From NCBI GenBank assembly GCA_963732925.1, contig CAVTBJ010000009.1, positions 124,001-188,000 on the forward strand: a stretch of DNA of 64,000 bases, read 5' to 3'. The notes under the pieces are model-generated. The model was not told the DNA's origin. It ran no database searches and saw only the letters and a list, made by a program, of their open reading frames with translations. The translations under genes were made by a program, and so were the position numbers. The DNA is from DASZRZ01 sp963732925 (GTDB lineage: Bacteria > Acidobacteriota > Terriglobia > Terriglobales > Acidobacteriaceae). This document shows, piece by piece, positions 45,234-53,912 of this stretch (within the stretch, counting starts at the first letter, position 1; every line of letters starts with the position of its first letter).

Positions 45234-46049
45234 GTGCGAATTCTTTTTGTCGGTGACATCTTCGGCAGGCCGGGGCGGACCATCTGCAAGCAACTGCTGC
45301 CTGAACTGGTTTCCACCCGCAAAGTGGACTTGCTGATCGCCAACGGCGAAAACGCCGCCGGGGGATTCGGTCTGACCCCGCTCCTGGTGGACGAACTGTT
45401 GGACCTTGGAATCGACGTCCTCACCACGGGAAATCACATCTGGGACAAGCGCGAGATCATTGAGTTTTTCCAAAACGCTGACGGCGGGGCGGCGCGCGTG
45501 CTGCGTCCGGCGAATTATCCTTCCGGCACGCCGGGACATGGAGTGTATGAAGGGACCACCCGCGGCGGCGTGCCCTATGCGGTGGTCAATCTGCAAGGGC
45601 GCGTGTTTCTTCCCGACAATGACGACCCGTTCCGCAAGGCTGACGACCTGCTGGCGCAGATCCAAGCTAAGGTCATTCTGGTGGACTTTCATGCCGAAGC
45701 CACTTCGGAGAAAGTTGCCATGGGCTGGTATCTGAACGGACGCGTCACCGCCGTGCTGGGTACGCATACCCACATTCCGACGGCGGACACGCGGGTTCTC
45801 CCTGGGGGCACGGCGTTTCAAACCGACGTGGGAATGACCGGCCCGTATGACAGCGTCATCGGCGTGCAGAAGGAACTGGTACTGCAACGATTCCTCACGC
45901 AAATGCCGGCGCGCTGGGAAGCAGCCGAGGGAGACGTGCAATTCTGCGGGGTGCTGATCGAATGCGACCCCACCACCGGCAAGGCCACCTCGGTGGAGCG
46001 CATCATGCTCCCTGGCTATCAGAACGCCACCGCAAGTTCGAAGAAGTAA
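45234..46049 (+). CDS. ymdB: YmdB-family metallophosphoesterase
   Basis: The 271-residue protein is a calcineurin-like phosphoesterase of the YmdB group: it starts RILFVGDIFGRPGR, then NGENAAGGFG, TTGNHIWDKREI, VDFHAEATSEK and GTHTHIPTAD, which supply the metal-binding Asp, Asn and His residues. YmdB acts as a 2',3'-cyclic-nucleotide phosphodiesterase in the cytoplasm and affects biofilm choice in Bacillus. The start is a GTG at 45234. Length fits the family (about 265). Confidence 0.92.
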   Translation: MRILFVGDIFGRPGRTICKQLLPELVSTRKVDLLIANGENAAGGFGLTPLLVDELLDLGIDVLTTGNHIWDKREIIEFFQNADGGAARVLRPANYPSGTPGHGVYEGTTRGGVPYAVVNLQGRVFLPDNDDPFRKADDLLAQIQAKVILVDFHAEATSEKVAMGWYLNGRVTAVLGTHTHIPTADTRVLPGGTAFQTDVGMTGPYDSVIGVQKELVLQRFLTQMPARWEAAEGDVQFCGVLIECDPTTGKATSVERIMLPGYQNATASSKK

Positions 46050-46202
46050 GTGCAGAACGGAAAAGCGAGGGCCTTTCTGCTTCAATCGTTCTCCTCAAAA
46101 ATAATTTCGAACCTTTTCGCAATGCATCGGGTTTACCTGGGGAATGCTACTGAAACATCTTCAGCAGCTTTTCCCCATAAGTGCCAAAGGAGGCACCCAC
46201 CA

Positions 46203-46623
46203 ATGAAATTGAAACACCTGCTACTTGTGCTCGTTGTCGTGATGTTCGGGACCATGCTGGCCGCGGCGCAAGGGCCGGGCGAGGGTATGGGGCCTGAAGG
46301 CGGAGGCGGACGCAGGGGGACGCGGCATGATGATGAATGCCGACCGGCTGGCCGAGCAGTTGAACCTTACTCCCGACCAGAAAACCAAAGTTGAAGCCAT
46401 TCTCCAGGACCAGCGCACACAGATGTCGGCCCTGCGCGACGACTCTTCTCTGAGCCAGGAAGACCGGCGCGGCAAGATGCAGGACATCATGAAAACCACT
46501 CGCGGCAAAATTCGCGACGTACTCACCGACGAGCAAAAAGAGAAGTTCGACCAGATGGGGCGGCAAGGACGCGGGCCGCGAGGCCAGGAAGGCGCTCCGC
46601 CAGAACCTTCTCAAAATCAATAA
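46203..46623 (+). pseudogene. Spy/CpxP-like periplasmic protein, one frameshift
   Basis: The first part has a signal peptide (MKLKHLLLVLVVVMFGTMLAA) and a Gly-rich segment. After a frameshift near 46315 the second part continues in another frame: MNADRLAEQLNLTPDQKTKVEAIL, then a helical region with LTDEQKEKFDQMGRQ. The LTPxQ motif pair is typical of the Spy/CpxP family, periplasmic chaperones or stress sensors. The combined length is about 140 residues. A rho-independent terminator follows 20 bases after the stop. Confidence 0.68.
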
Positions 46624-46642
46624 GCTGTTCTGCTCCCGCTCG

Positions 46643-46671
46643 GCCCTGCCTTCGGGCAGGGCTCTTTTGTT
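46643..46671 (+). terminator. Rho-independent terminator
   Basis: GCCCTGCC, a TTCG-containing loop and GGCAGGGC are followed by TCTTTTGTTG. It ends transcription of the Spy-like gene, 20 bases after its stop. Confidence 0.85.
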
Positions 46672-46757
46672 GCCAACGGCGAGATTCCGACCAACTCCCG
46701 CCGTGGCGCAGTGTGGTTTACATCTTCCGCGGGTTGGAAGTAGATTGAAGCGGGATC

Positions 46758-48539
46758 ATGCAGAACATCAGCGAACTCTTCTCCAGGCCAGCGCTCGGCA
46801 CTGAACCTCGAGCGCGCGCTCATGCACAAGCAGGCGGCCCAGTGGGTCCCCATCAGCTCGCGCGAGCTGCTATCGCCGCGTCGCCGCGGTGGCCCGCACG
46901 CTGCTCTCCCGGGGCATCAGCAAAGGGGATCGGGTTGCCATCCTGAGCGAGAACCGGCCGGAGTGGATGATCGCCGACCTGGCCATCATGACGATCGGGG
47001 CGGTTACCGTTCCCATCTATCCCACGCTTACTCCCGAGCAGATAGCGTGGCTGCTGCGCGATTCCGGGGCGCGCGCGCTATTTCTATCCTCCTCGGAGCA
47101 GCTTGAGAAGTTCTGCGAGATCCGGGCGCACGTTCCCGTCGAGCAGGTGGTGAGCATGGACCCTGACCCTGGCCGGCTCGGGAGCCGAGACCATGGGTCC
47201 CTGGATGGAGAGCATCTCACAGGAGCCGGATCCTGAGTTCGAGGCTCAAGTGCTGACGGTGCGGGCGGAGGACCTGGCAACGATCATCTACACCTCAGGG
47301 ACTACCGGCGAGATGAAGGGAGTGATGCTCACGCATCGCAATCTGATCAGCAACGAAGAGTGCTCGCTGGCGGAGTTCGACGTGGGACAAGGAGACCGCC
47401 ACCTGTCATTTTTGCCGCTCTCCCACGTGACCGCACGGCATGTCGATCTGGGCATGCTCCATCGCGGCGTGACTATCGCCTACTGCCCGCATATCGAGAG
47501 CGTGCCGCAATTCCTGCAGGAGATTCGACCCACCATCTTCGTCGCCGTCCCCCGGCTCTATGAAAAGCTCAAGGACAAAGTTGAGCAGCAAGCCAAGGGA
47601 GTGAAGCGGCATGGGATCGCCTGGGCGCTGAAGACAGGCCGAGGCCATCTGGAGGAGACCCTGGCGGGGAAGATTCCCAGTTCGCTGGACTGGAAGATCG
47701 CGGACAAGCTGCTGTTCTCCAAAGTGCGGCAGGGCATGGGAGGCGAGGTTCGAATCTACATCTCGGGCGGCGCGCCCCTGGGACGCCACCTCGCCGAGTG
47801 GTTTGCCTGCGTGGGCATCCGTATTCACGAAGGCTATGGATTGACAGAGACCTCGCCCGTAATCGCCGTCAATACGCCCGGAGCGCACAAGCTGGGAACC
47901 GTGGGCAAGCCGCTGTCCAACCTGCAGGTACGCATTGCGGAAGATGGCGAAATTCTGGTGCGCGGACCTTCAGTTTTCAGCGGTTATTGGAACCTTCCGC
48001 AGGAGACACGGGAGGCTTTCGTGGACGGCTGGTTCGCCACCGGCGATATCGGACGCCTCGATGAAGATGGATTCCTGAGCGTCACCGACCGCAAGAAAAA
48101 TCTCATCAAGACCTCAGGCGGAAAATTCATTGCGCCGCAGCCCATCGAAGCCCGCCTGAAGCTTAGCCCGTTTGTGGAAGAAGCGGTGGTGATTGGCGAA
48201 CGCCGCAAGTTCCCGTCCGTAGTCCTGATTCCGGCGTTTCCCGCGCTGGAAGCATGGGCACGGAGCAGAGGATTACCCTTCTCCGATCGCGCCATGCTGG
48301 TGGAGAACCCGGCCACGCAAGCGCTCTACGCCGGCATCGTGGAAGATTTGAACGAAACCCTGGCGCAGTTTGAGAAGCTGAAGAAATTTCTTGTTCTGCC
48401 TCAGCCTCTCAGCATGGCAGATGGAACCCTGACGCCTTCCATGAAGCTGCGCCGCCAAGCGGTGGAAAGACGCTATCACGAGCAAATTGTCGGGCTCTAT
48501 GAGGAGACTCAAACCGACACCGTGAGCGGAAAAGATTAA
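46758..48539 (+). pseudogene. fadD: Long-chain acyl-CoA synthetase, three frameshifts
   Basis: The pieces, in order, are MQNISELFSR from 46758, then MHKQAAQWVPISSREL, then ARTLLSRGISKGDRVAILSENRPEW, then the intact C-terminal part from about 47193. The adenylation motif YTSGTTGEMKGVMLTHRN, the GYGLTE-type segment HEGYGLTETSP and WFATGDIGRLDEDGF are clear. Family members activate fatty acids with ATP and CoA. Frames change near 46790, 46870 and 47180. The whole gene would encode about 590 residues. The symbol is a family label; specificity is unknown. Confidence 0.82.
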
Positions 48540-48693
48540 CCACAGAAGACATGGAGAATCACAGAGGGGCAGGTGCACCCTTACTGTTCTCGTCTCGGTC
48601 ATGTCCTTCGTGTCCTTTATGTCCGTAGTGGTCAGGGCTTTTGCCGTCCACGCTCCGGACTTCGGGCCTACGTCTGCATATCCTCCGAGGCGG

Positions 48694-48699
48694 TAAAAT
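48694..48699 (+). promoter_or_regulatory. -10 box of the thiG gene
   Basis: TAAAAT ends six bases before the ATG at 48706, leaving no room for a ribosome-binding site, so a leaderless transcript is likely. Confidence 0.45.
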
Positions 48700-48705
48700 A
48701 CTGGC

Positions 48706-49476
48706 ATGAGCGACGCTCTGGTTATCGCAGGCAGGCAGTTCCAATCCCGGCTGATCGTGGGCACGGGGAAGTACCGTTCCTTTCAGGAGACCGCGCGCGC
48801 ACTGGAAGCCAGCGGGGCGGAGATGGTTACGGTGGCGGTGCGGCGGGTAGGACTGGATCGGAGCAAGGAGTCTCTGCTCGACTATATCGATCCGGCGAAG
48901 TATTTTCTGCTGCCCAATACCGCCGGCTGCTATACGGCGGAGGAAGCCATCCGCACGGCGCGGCTGGGGCGCGAGGTGGGTCTTTCCGACTGGGTGAAGA
49001 TCGAGGTCATCGGCGACCAGGAGACGCTCTATCCGGACGTCCAGGCGACGATTGAAGCCACCCGCGTGCTGGTGAAGGAAGGCTTTACGGTTCTGCCTTA
49101 TACCTCAGATGATATTGTGGTTGCGAAGCGGCTAATTGACGCTGGAGCCAGCGCGATCATGCCGCTGGGAGCACCGATCGGCAGCGGCATGGGAATTCAG
49201 AACCAGGCCAACATCCTGATCCTGCGGGAAAAGCTTTCCGTTCCCCTGATTGTGGACGCCGGGGTGGGAACGGCCTCCGATGCCGCTATTGCCATGGAAC
49301 TGGGAGCGGACGCGGTGCTGATGAACACCGGCATCGCGGCCGCCAGGGATGCCGTCCTGATGGCCGAAGCCATGAAACATGCCATTGTGGCCGGGCGAAA
49401 GGCATATCTGGCGGGGCGCATGCCGAAGAAGCTCTATGCCACGGCCAGTTCGCCGGTGGAAGGCGTAATGCGCTGA
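48706..49476 (+). CDS. thiG: Thiazole synthase ThiG
   Basis: The 256-residue protein has the ThiG TIM-barrel motifs: FQSRLIVGTGKYRSF, the catalytic-lysine region DWVKIEVIGD, VLPYTSDDIVVAKRL, AIMPLGAPIGSGMGIQN and VDAGVGTASDAA. ThiG forms the thiazole ring of thiamine from deoxyxylulose phosphate, a glycine-derived imine and the ThiS thiocarboxylate. No thiS, thiF or thiH is next to it. No TPP riboswitch was recognised upstream; the -10 box abuts the start codon. Confidence 0.94.
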   Translation: MSDALVIAGRQFQSRLIVGTGKYRSFQETARALEASGAEMVTVAVRRVGLDRSKESLLDYIDPAKYFLLPNTAGCYTAEEAIRTARLGREVGLSDWVKIEVIGDQETLYPDVQATIEATRVLVKEGFTVLPYTSDDIVVAKRLIDAGASAIMPLGAPIGSGMGIQNQANILILREKLSVPLIVDAGVGTASDAAIAMELGADAVLMNTGIAAARDAVLMAEAMKHAIVAGRKAYLAGRMPKKLYATASSPVEGVMR

Positions 49477-49527
49477 AGGCAGATGCAGCCAGACGCGCCG
49501 CGCAGTCGCGGGAGTAGAGAATCAGGA

Positions 49528-49562
49528 GAAAGCAGATTTCTCGCTCCGCTCGGAATGACAAA
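49528..49562. repeat. Dispersed intergenic repeat copy
   Basis: This copy shares an exact 18-base string (49528-49545) with the element at 3391-3408 and continues with CTCCGCTCGGAATGACAAA, the core also found in the 3431-3476 unit. Confidence 0.6.
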
Positions 49563-49604
49563 TCCTGAGCGTGTGTTCGCAACGGCAGAGCAGAAGTGGC
49601 AGTA

Positions 49605-49633
49605 AGAAAAAGACCGGCCGAATGCGGCCGGTC
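49605..49633 (-). terminator. Rho-independent terminator after a small secreted-protein gene
   Basis: GACCGGCCG, a four-base loop and CGGCCGGTC form a nine-pair stem. On the minus strand it is followed by CTTTTTCTT, about 35 bases after the stop of the gene at 49667. Confidence 0.85.
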
Positions 49634-49666
49634 TCCATTCAATTTCTTCCGGACAGCAAGGGCGTT

Positions 49667-50008
49667 TTAATGTTGCGCAGGCTTGGCGTTTGCTTTGGCC
49701 GTCTGGAGGTTTTCCACGGTGAGCTGACTGCCGTCTAGGCTTCCGGTGATCTTCACCATCTGGCCTTCATGACCTTTAATCGAGTCCGGATTCGTGATTT
49801 CCAGAACGCTCTTCTGCGGGGTCACCAGCACTGCCTTGGCGCCACCATTGATGCACTTCATGACGCATTGGGCGTCAGCCGCGTGGCTGGTCAAGGCGCA
49901 GTTCGAGTCGGAGACAAGCCCCGTCCAGGAGCCTTTTTCCGCGGCGAACGCAAACGTGCCCGCCAGCAACACAACAGCAACCAACAGAAAACCGGATTTT
50001 TTCATCAT
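49667..50008 (-). CDS. Small secreted protein of unknown function
   Basis: The 113-residue protein has a signal peptide (KSGFLLVAVVLLAGTFAFAA) and a compact beta-rich mature part with cysteines in DSNCALTSH and CVMKCINGG, and KITGSLDGSQLTVENLQ near the end. The frame opens at 50089, but the ATG at 50008 has AAGGAG nine bases upstream. The fold may be an OB-like barrel as in other Acidobacteria proteins of this size. A terminator follows. Function unknown. Confidence 0.72.
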   Translation of the reverse strand: MMKKSGFLLVAVVLLAGTFAFAAEKGSWTGLVSDSNCALTSHAADAQCVMKCINGGAKAVLVTPQKSVLEITNPDSIKGHEGQMVKITGSLDGSQLTVENLQTAKANAKPAQH

Positions 50009-50242
50009 CGTTTCGTACTCCTTGCAAGTTACGGCTATAGCCGCTTTAAGACATGAATTCATAATCCGCGCGCTCACCATCCTCGACAATACGCTACGGG
50101 TTCACCCCCAACATTCTACTCCGGACGGAAAACTGCACAAGGCAGAGAGGTGGAAGGCACTCGGTTGCGGACGTCCCAAAGGGATTCTCTTCAAAAGTGG
50201 AGTCCATCTGAGCTTCCCGAGATGCCGCCGGAGACGAGCGGA

Positions 50243-50692
50243 TCAGGGCTTTTGTGCGCTGGCGTTGTTCTGCGCGCTGGCGTCGCCCGCCGGAGCCTCC
50301 CCCTGTTTGCCCGGCAAGACCACGACAATATCGTTCGGCCTGGCATAGCGAAGCTGTTCCCGCGCTTCGCGCTCAATCGCTTCCGGGTCCGACTGCAAGG
50401 CTTTGTTGTGGTCGGCAACCTCCCGGTTTTCTTTCTGCAAGCGGTTGATATCGAGCTGCAACTGGCGATACTCCTGCCGTTTGTGGCCGTAAGCTAGCAT
50501 TCCGTTCTCACCAAAGACCACATGATAGGCAAACAACAGCGCCAGGACAGCCACGCCCACGGTGGCCAGCTTGCGCCGATACGCCGCGAACGACCCCCTC
50601 CAGTTCTCCCGCCATTCAGAGTCCCGGCTTAAAGAGTCGCCCAGCCTGCGCAGGTTTGCCAGATGCTCGTTGATTCCAGAAGAAAAATTCAT
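50243..50692 (-). CDS. FtsB/DivIC-like septum formation initiator
   Basis: The 149-residue protein has one membrane segment (about 42-60, VGVAVLALLFAYHVVFG) followed by a coiled coil (about 70-105) and the short REAREQLRYARPNDIVVVLPG segment typical of FtsB/DivIC proteins, where the conserved tail contacts FtsL/FtsQ. It should act in the divisome at mid-cell. The N-terminal cytoplasmic part is longer than in E. coli FtsB and the C-terminus adds an Ala/Gln-rich tail. It lies 28 bases downstream of the phosphohexomutase gene on the same strand. Confidence 0.8.
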   Translation of the reverse strand: MNFSSGINEHLANLRRLGDSLSRDSEWRENWRGSFAAYRRKLATVGVAVLALLFAYHVVFGENGMLAYGHKRQEYRQLQLDINRLQKENREVADHNKALQSDPEAIEREAREQLRYARPNDIVVVLPGKQGEAPAGDASAQNNASAQKP

Positions 50693-50720
50693 GCTGTGTA
50701 CTTCGTAACTCTTGTAGCGC

Positions 50721-52166
50721 TTACGCCATCACCCAGCGCTCGGCGGCGGCGCTCAACTCCTCCAGATCGGTCGGCGTGCGCGCCTCCGTATAGACCCGGA
50801 CCACCGGCTCCGTACCCGAAAGCCGATAGCAGACCCAGGAGCCATCGGCAAACAGCAGCTTGGCTCCGTCGGTGCGGACAATTTGAGTGACCACGCGTCC
50901 GTCGATTTCCTTGGGATCGGAGGCTAACTTGGTAGTGAACTTCGCTTTCACCTCGGGCGTCAAGCGGAAGTTGTCGCGCTTGGGGTAAAAGGAACCAACC
51001 TTAGCAAAAAGCTTTTCCAGTTGCCTGGAAAGGGACTCACCGCGCACCGCCACCATCTCGCAGCACAGCAAACCGGCCAGCACGCCATCTTTCTCGGGAA
51101 CGTGATAGCGGATGGTCAGACCGGCGCTCTCTTCTCCGCCAATGGCGATTTTGTCTTGGATGATGAGCTCTCCGATGTATTTGAAGCCCACCGGGGTTTC
51201 GTAGAGGGGAACGTTGTAATGCTGGGCCAGGGCATTGATGAGGTTGGTGGTGGCAACGGACTTGGCCACGCCGTTGCGCCACCCGCGGGTTTCCACCAGA
51301 TAGTCGAACAGCAGGGCGATAACGTAGTTCGGCTGGATGAAGGTCCCATCCTGATCCACAATGCCGAAACGATCCGCGTCGCCATCGGTGGCCATGCCTA
51401 TGGCCGCGCCGGACTGGCGCATTTTCTCCCGCAGGTCGTTCAGAAATTCGCCGTCCGGCTCCGGGGCATGGCCGCCAAACAGAACATCGCGAGTATCGTG
51501 TACGGTGACCACCTTGATGCCCTGTTCGCGCAGCAGGCCGTCCGGGTAGCCGCGCGCGGCGCCCCAAAGAGAATCATAGGCCACGTGCAGCCCCGACTTG
51601 AGGATAGCCTTCAGATCAATGATCTCTTGCAGGCGCTTGAGGTACGCAGCCTTGGGATCGATGTTCTCCGCCTTCGCAGTGGGACCGCCGGGCAATTTCT
51701 CTCCCTCGGCTTCGGCAAGGGCGGCAATTTCAGCTTCGATCTTCGTCGTGACCTCGGGAAGCGCGGGAGCCCCGTCGGGCGTGGAAAATTTCAGGCCGCT
51801 GTATTCGGGCGGATTATGCGAGGCGGTAAAGTTGATGGCTCCGTCGGCGCCCACGCGCACCGTCTCATAGGCAATGGCCGGAGTGGGCGCCGGCTCGGCA
51901 ATTACCTTGGGAGTAATGCCGTGCGCCGCCAGGATTTCCGCCGCCATGGAGACGAAGGTCTCTCCCAGAAAACGCGGGTCGCGTCCGACGACGACCGAGG
52001 CTCCCTGCGGCTTCTGGGAAGCCACATATCGGGCAATTCCCTGCACTGCGAGTCGTACCCGGGCGAAGGTAAAGTCGTCGGCGATGATTCCGCGCCAGCC
52101 TGAGGTGCCGAACTTGATGGGAACGAATGTGGGAACGGGTGCTGCAACGGGTGTTGGAACGGGCAT
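50721..52166 (-). CDS. Phosphoglucomutase/phosphomannomutase family protein
   Basis: The 481-residue enzyme has the four-domain phosphohexomutase signature: FGTSGWRG near residue 19, the phosphoserine loop TASHNP (S116), the Mg site DGDADRFGIVD, the sugar-binding GGEESAG and the phosphate-binding SGTEPVVRVY. It interconverts hexose 1- and 6-phosphates; whether glucose, mannose or glucosamine is preferred is not readable. The frame is open to 52220, but the ATG at 52166 starts nearer the first motif. cutA diverges from it at 52252. Confidence 0.93.
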   Translation of the reverse strand: MPVPTPVAAPVPTFVPIKFGTSGWRGIIADDFTFARVRLAVQGIARYVASQKPQGASVVVGRDPRFLGETFVSMAAEILAAHGITPKVIAEPAPTPAIAYETVRVGADGAINFTASHNPPEYSGLKFSTPDGAPALPEVTTKIEAEIAALAEAEGEKLPGGPTAKAENIDPKAAYLKRLQEIIDLKAILKSGLHVAYDSLWGAARGYPDGLLREQGIKVVTVHDTRDVLFGGHAPEPDGEFLNDLREKMRQSGAAIGMATDGDADRFGIVDQDGTFIQPNYVIALLFDYLVETRGWRNGVAKSVATTNLINALAQHYNVPLYETPVGFKYIGELIIQDKIAIGGEESAGLTIRYHVPEKDGVLAGLLCCEMVAVRGESLSRQLEKLFAKVGSFYPKRDNFRLTPEVKAKFTTKLASDPKEIDGRVVTQIVRTDGAKLLFADGSWVCYRLSGTEPVVRVYTEARTPTDLEELSAAAERWVMA

Positions 52167-52251
52167 GATTGGCGTCTCCCTTCGCGGTTGCTGCTGCGGT
52201 CCGGACAGACACAGATACAATCGCAGCGCAAACCGTAACCGAGAATTCTAA

Positions 52252-52587
52252 ATGATGACTGAAGCAAAGATTGTTTTCACTTCGACCGGCAGCCGCGAGG
52301 AAGCGCAGCGGCTCGCGCGCGCCCTGGTAGATGCCCGCGAGGCAGCGTGCGTAAATATCGTGGGCCCGGTGGAATCCGTTTATCGGTGGAAGGGAGCGGT
52401 GGAAACCGCCGCCGAGTGGCTCCTGGTGATTAAGACGACCGCGACCGCCGTGGAACGGGTCCAAGCGACCCTCCGTCGGCTGCACTGCTATGAGCTGCCG
52501 GAGTACCTGGAGATTGCGGTGGAGGGCGGCAGCGCCGAGTATCTGGCTTGGATTGGAGAGGCAGTCGGGGGCGAAGCAGCTTCCTGA
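52252..52587 (+). CDS. cutA: Divalent-cation tolerance protein CutA
   Basis: The 111-residue protein matches CutA: a signal-less trimeric ferredoxin-like fold with VDAREAACVNIVGPVESVYRWKG and the LHCYELPEYLEIAV segment. CutA proteins are linked to copper tolerance in E. coli, with a debated cellular role. Two ATGs stand in a row at 52252. A TACAAT at 52216-52221 is a plausible -10 box, giving a short leader. Confidence 0.93.
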   Translation: MMTEAKIVFTSTGSREEAQRLARALVDAREAACVNIVGPVESVYRWKGAVETAAEWLLVIKTTATAVERVQATLRRLHCYELPEYLEIAVEGGSAEYLAWIGEAVGGEAAS

Positions 52588-52693
52588 AAGGCTCCTACGC
52601 AATAGAAGGTTGCTCCTTTCGGGAGCTGAATAAGTTCGGGAAAAACCTGGGGCGCACCTCAGAGGCTAAAGCCTTCACTCGGGTTCGGCGGCC

Positions 52694-52717
52694 GGCGCAG
52701 GCCTGAAGGCCCGCGCC
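52694..52717. repeat. Imperfect GC-rich hairpin
   Basis: GGCGCAGGCC, a TGAA loop and GGCCCGCGCC pair with one mismatch between cutA and the DUF5996 gene. No T-run follows in either direction. It resembles REP-like elements of Acidobacteria, but other copies were not found in this window. Confidence 0.35.
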
Positions 52718-52780
52718 ACCGGTTCTGAGTTTTTTGGGCAGATGGAAAGGCTCTTAAGCCGCTTGCGAGGCAGGCTTTGC

Positions 52781-53716
52781 TTATGCCGCAGGAGCCGCGG
52801 GTATCTTTCGCTCCAGCGCCTCCCGGTCCCAGCCCGCCAGCGTAGCCCCAGCCTCGTAGGTGCTCTGGAGGAAGTCCATCAAGAACGACTCGGGATAAGC
52901 GGCGCCGCGAACATCCTCATACATCAGGATGAATTCCCGCAACTGAGGGTGATAGTAGGCGGACGCAGGATCTACCTTCTTCGCCGAATACCCATCGGGC
53001 TCCGGCACGTGATAGGCGTAGAACGCCGGACCATCGACGGCCCCGCCGCCGCCCGGCCACCAGCCCACGCTGCTGCACTCGTGGGAATAGGCCTCGCGGG
53101 AGATCACTCCCTTACGCTCGGGGGCGCGACGTCCGCTGAAGCGCGTGACCGCTAGATCGAAGCTTCCCCAGAAAAAGTGTACGGGGCTGCTCTTGCCGGA
53201 AAATCGCCCGCGAAATTCCTGGAACACCGGGTTGCAACTCAGCAGGACTCTCCAGAAGCGGTGGGCATACTCGGGATCGTAGGAAGCGTGCACCGTATCC
53301 TGATCGAAGGGGACGGGATTGGCAACCTCCTGGGGGCGCGGGTTGATGCTTACGGGAATCTTGAGGTCGCGCAACACTCCCATCAGTTCAGCATAGAAAT
53401 CGGCCACCGAGCGGGGCCGCAGGGCGATTTCCCCGTCGGATCCGCTGCTGGCGCGGACGTGCAGCTTGTGCTCCAGAAAATCGAACTCGAACTCCAGCAG
53501 GCCCGCGCCGCAAGGGATGGAAGTGGTGGTCAATCCGCGGGCACTCACATAGAACGGCACGTGCCACCAGTGGTTTTGCGGCGGGCTGAGTTCCATGCGC
53601 ACCTTGCCGACAATCTGCGTCCACATATGGAGGGTTTCGTAGGTGTCACTCCACTCATTCAGCGGGAGGGCAGGCCATAATTCCTGGCGGGGGGGAGCGG
53701 AGACGAACTGGGGCAT
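52781..53716 (-). CDS. DUF5996 family protein
   Basis: The 311-residue protein contains segments typical of the DUF5996 family: LWPALPLNEWSDTYETLHMWTQIVGKVRM, NHWWHVPFYVSARGLTTTSIP, PVHFFWGSFDLAVTRFSGR and YAYHVPEPDGY. The family has no known role; the conserved Trp/His-rich loops hint at ligand binding. The frame starts at 53833, but the ATG at 53716 has GGAGG ten bases upstream and gives the conserved N-terminus. Confidence 0.82.
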   Translation of the reverse strand: MPQFVSAPPRQELWPALPLNEWSDTYETLHMWTQIVGKVRMELSPPQNHWWHVPFYVSARGLTTTSIPCGAGLLEFEFDFLEHKLHVRASSGSDGEIALRPRSVADFYAELMGVLRDLKIPVSINPRPQEVANPVPFDQDTVHASYDPEYAHRFWRVLLSCNPVFQEFRGRFSGKSSPVHFFWGSFDLAVTRFSGRRAPERKGVISREAYSHECSSVGWWPGGGGAVDGPAFYAYHVPEPDGYSAKKVDPASAYYHPQLREFILMYEDVRGAAYPESFLMDFLQSTYEAGATLAGWDREALERKIPAAPAA

Positions 53717-53862
53717 GGGGGGCATTCCTCCTGTTTCCAAAACTTCTTCCCAAGCTTCATGATAACTCCGAGCCGGGCTATCCGGCCGGTCGGGCAGAGG
53801 CAGCAGACCCTTCGACACATTCGGCGGCGGCAAAGCGCGCTTTCATGGCTGGATATCCCACT

Positions 53863-53891
53863 AAAGAAAAAGCCCGGCCTTTGCCGGGCTT
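53863..53891 (-). terminator. Rho-independent terminator downstream of the M48 gene
   Basis: AAGCCCGGC (53870-53878), a four-base loop and GCCGGGCTT (53883-53891) form a nine-pair stem; on the minus strand it is followed by TTTTCTTT. It lies about 20 bases beyond the M48 stop codon. Confidence 0.88.
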
Positions 53892-53912
53892 AACATTTTG
53901 ACCAAGTATGAG

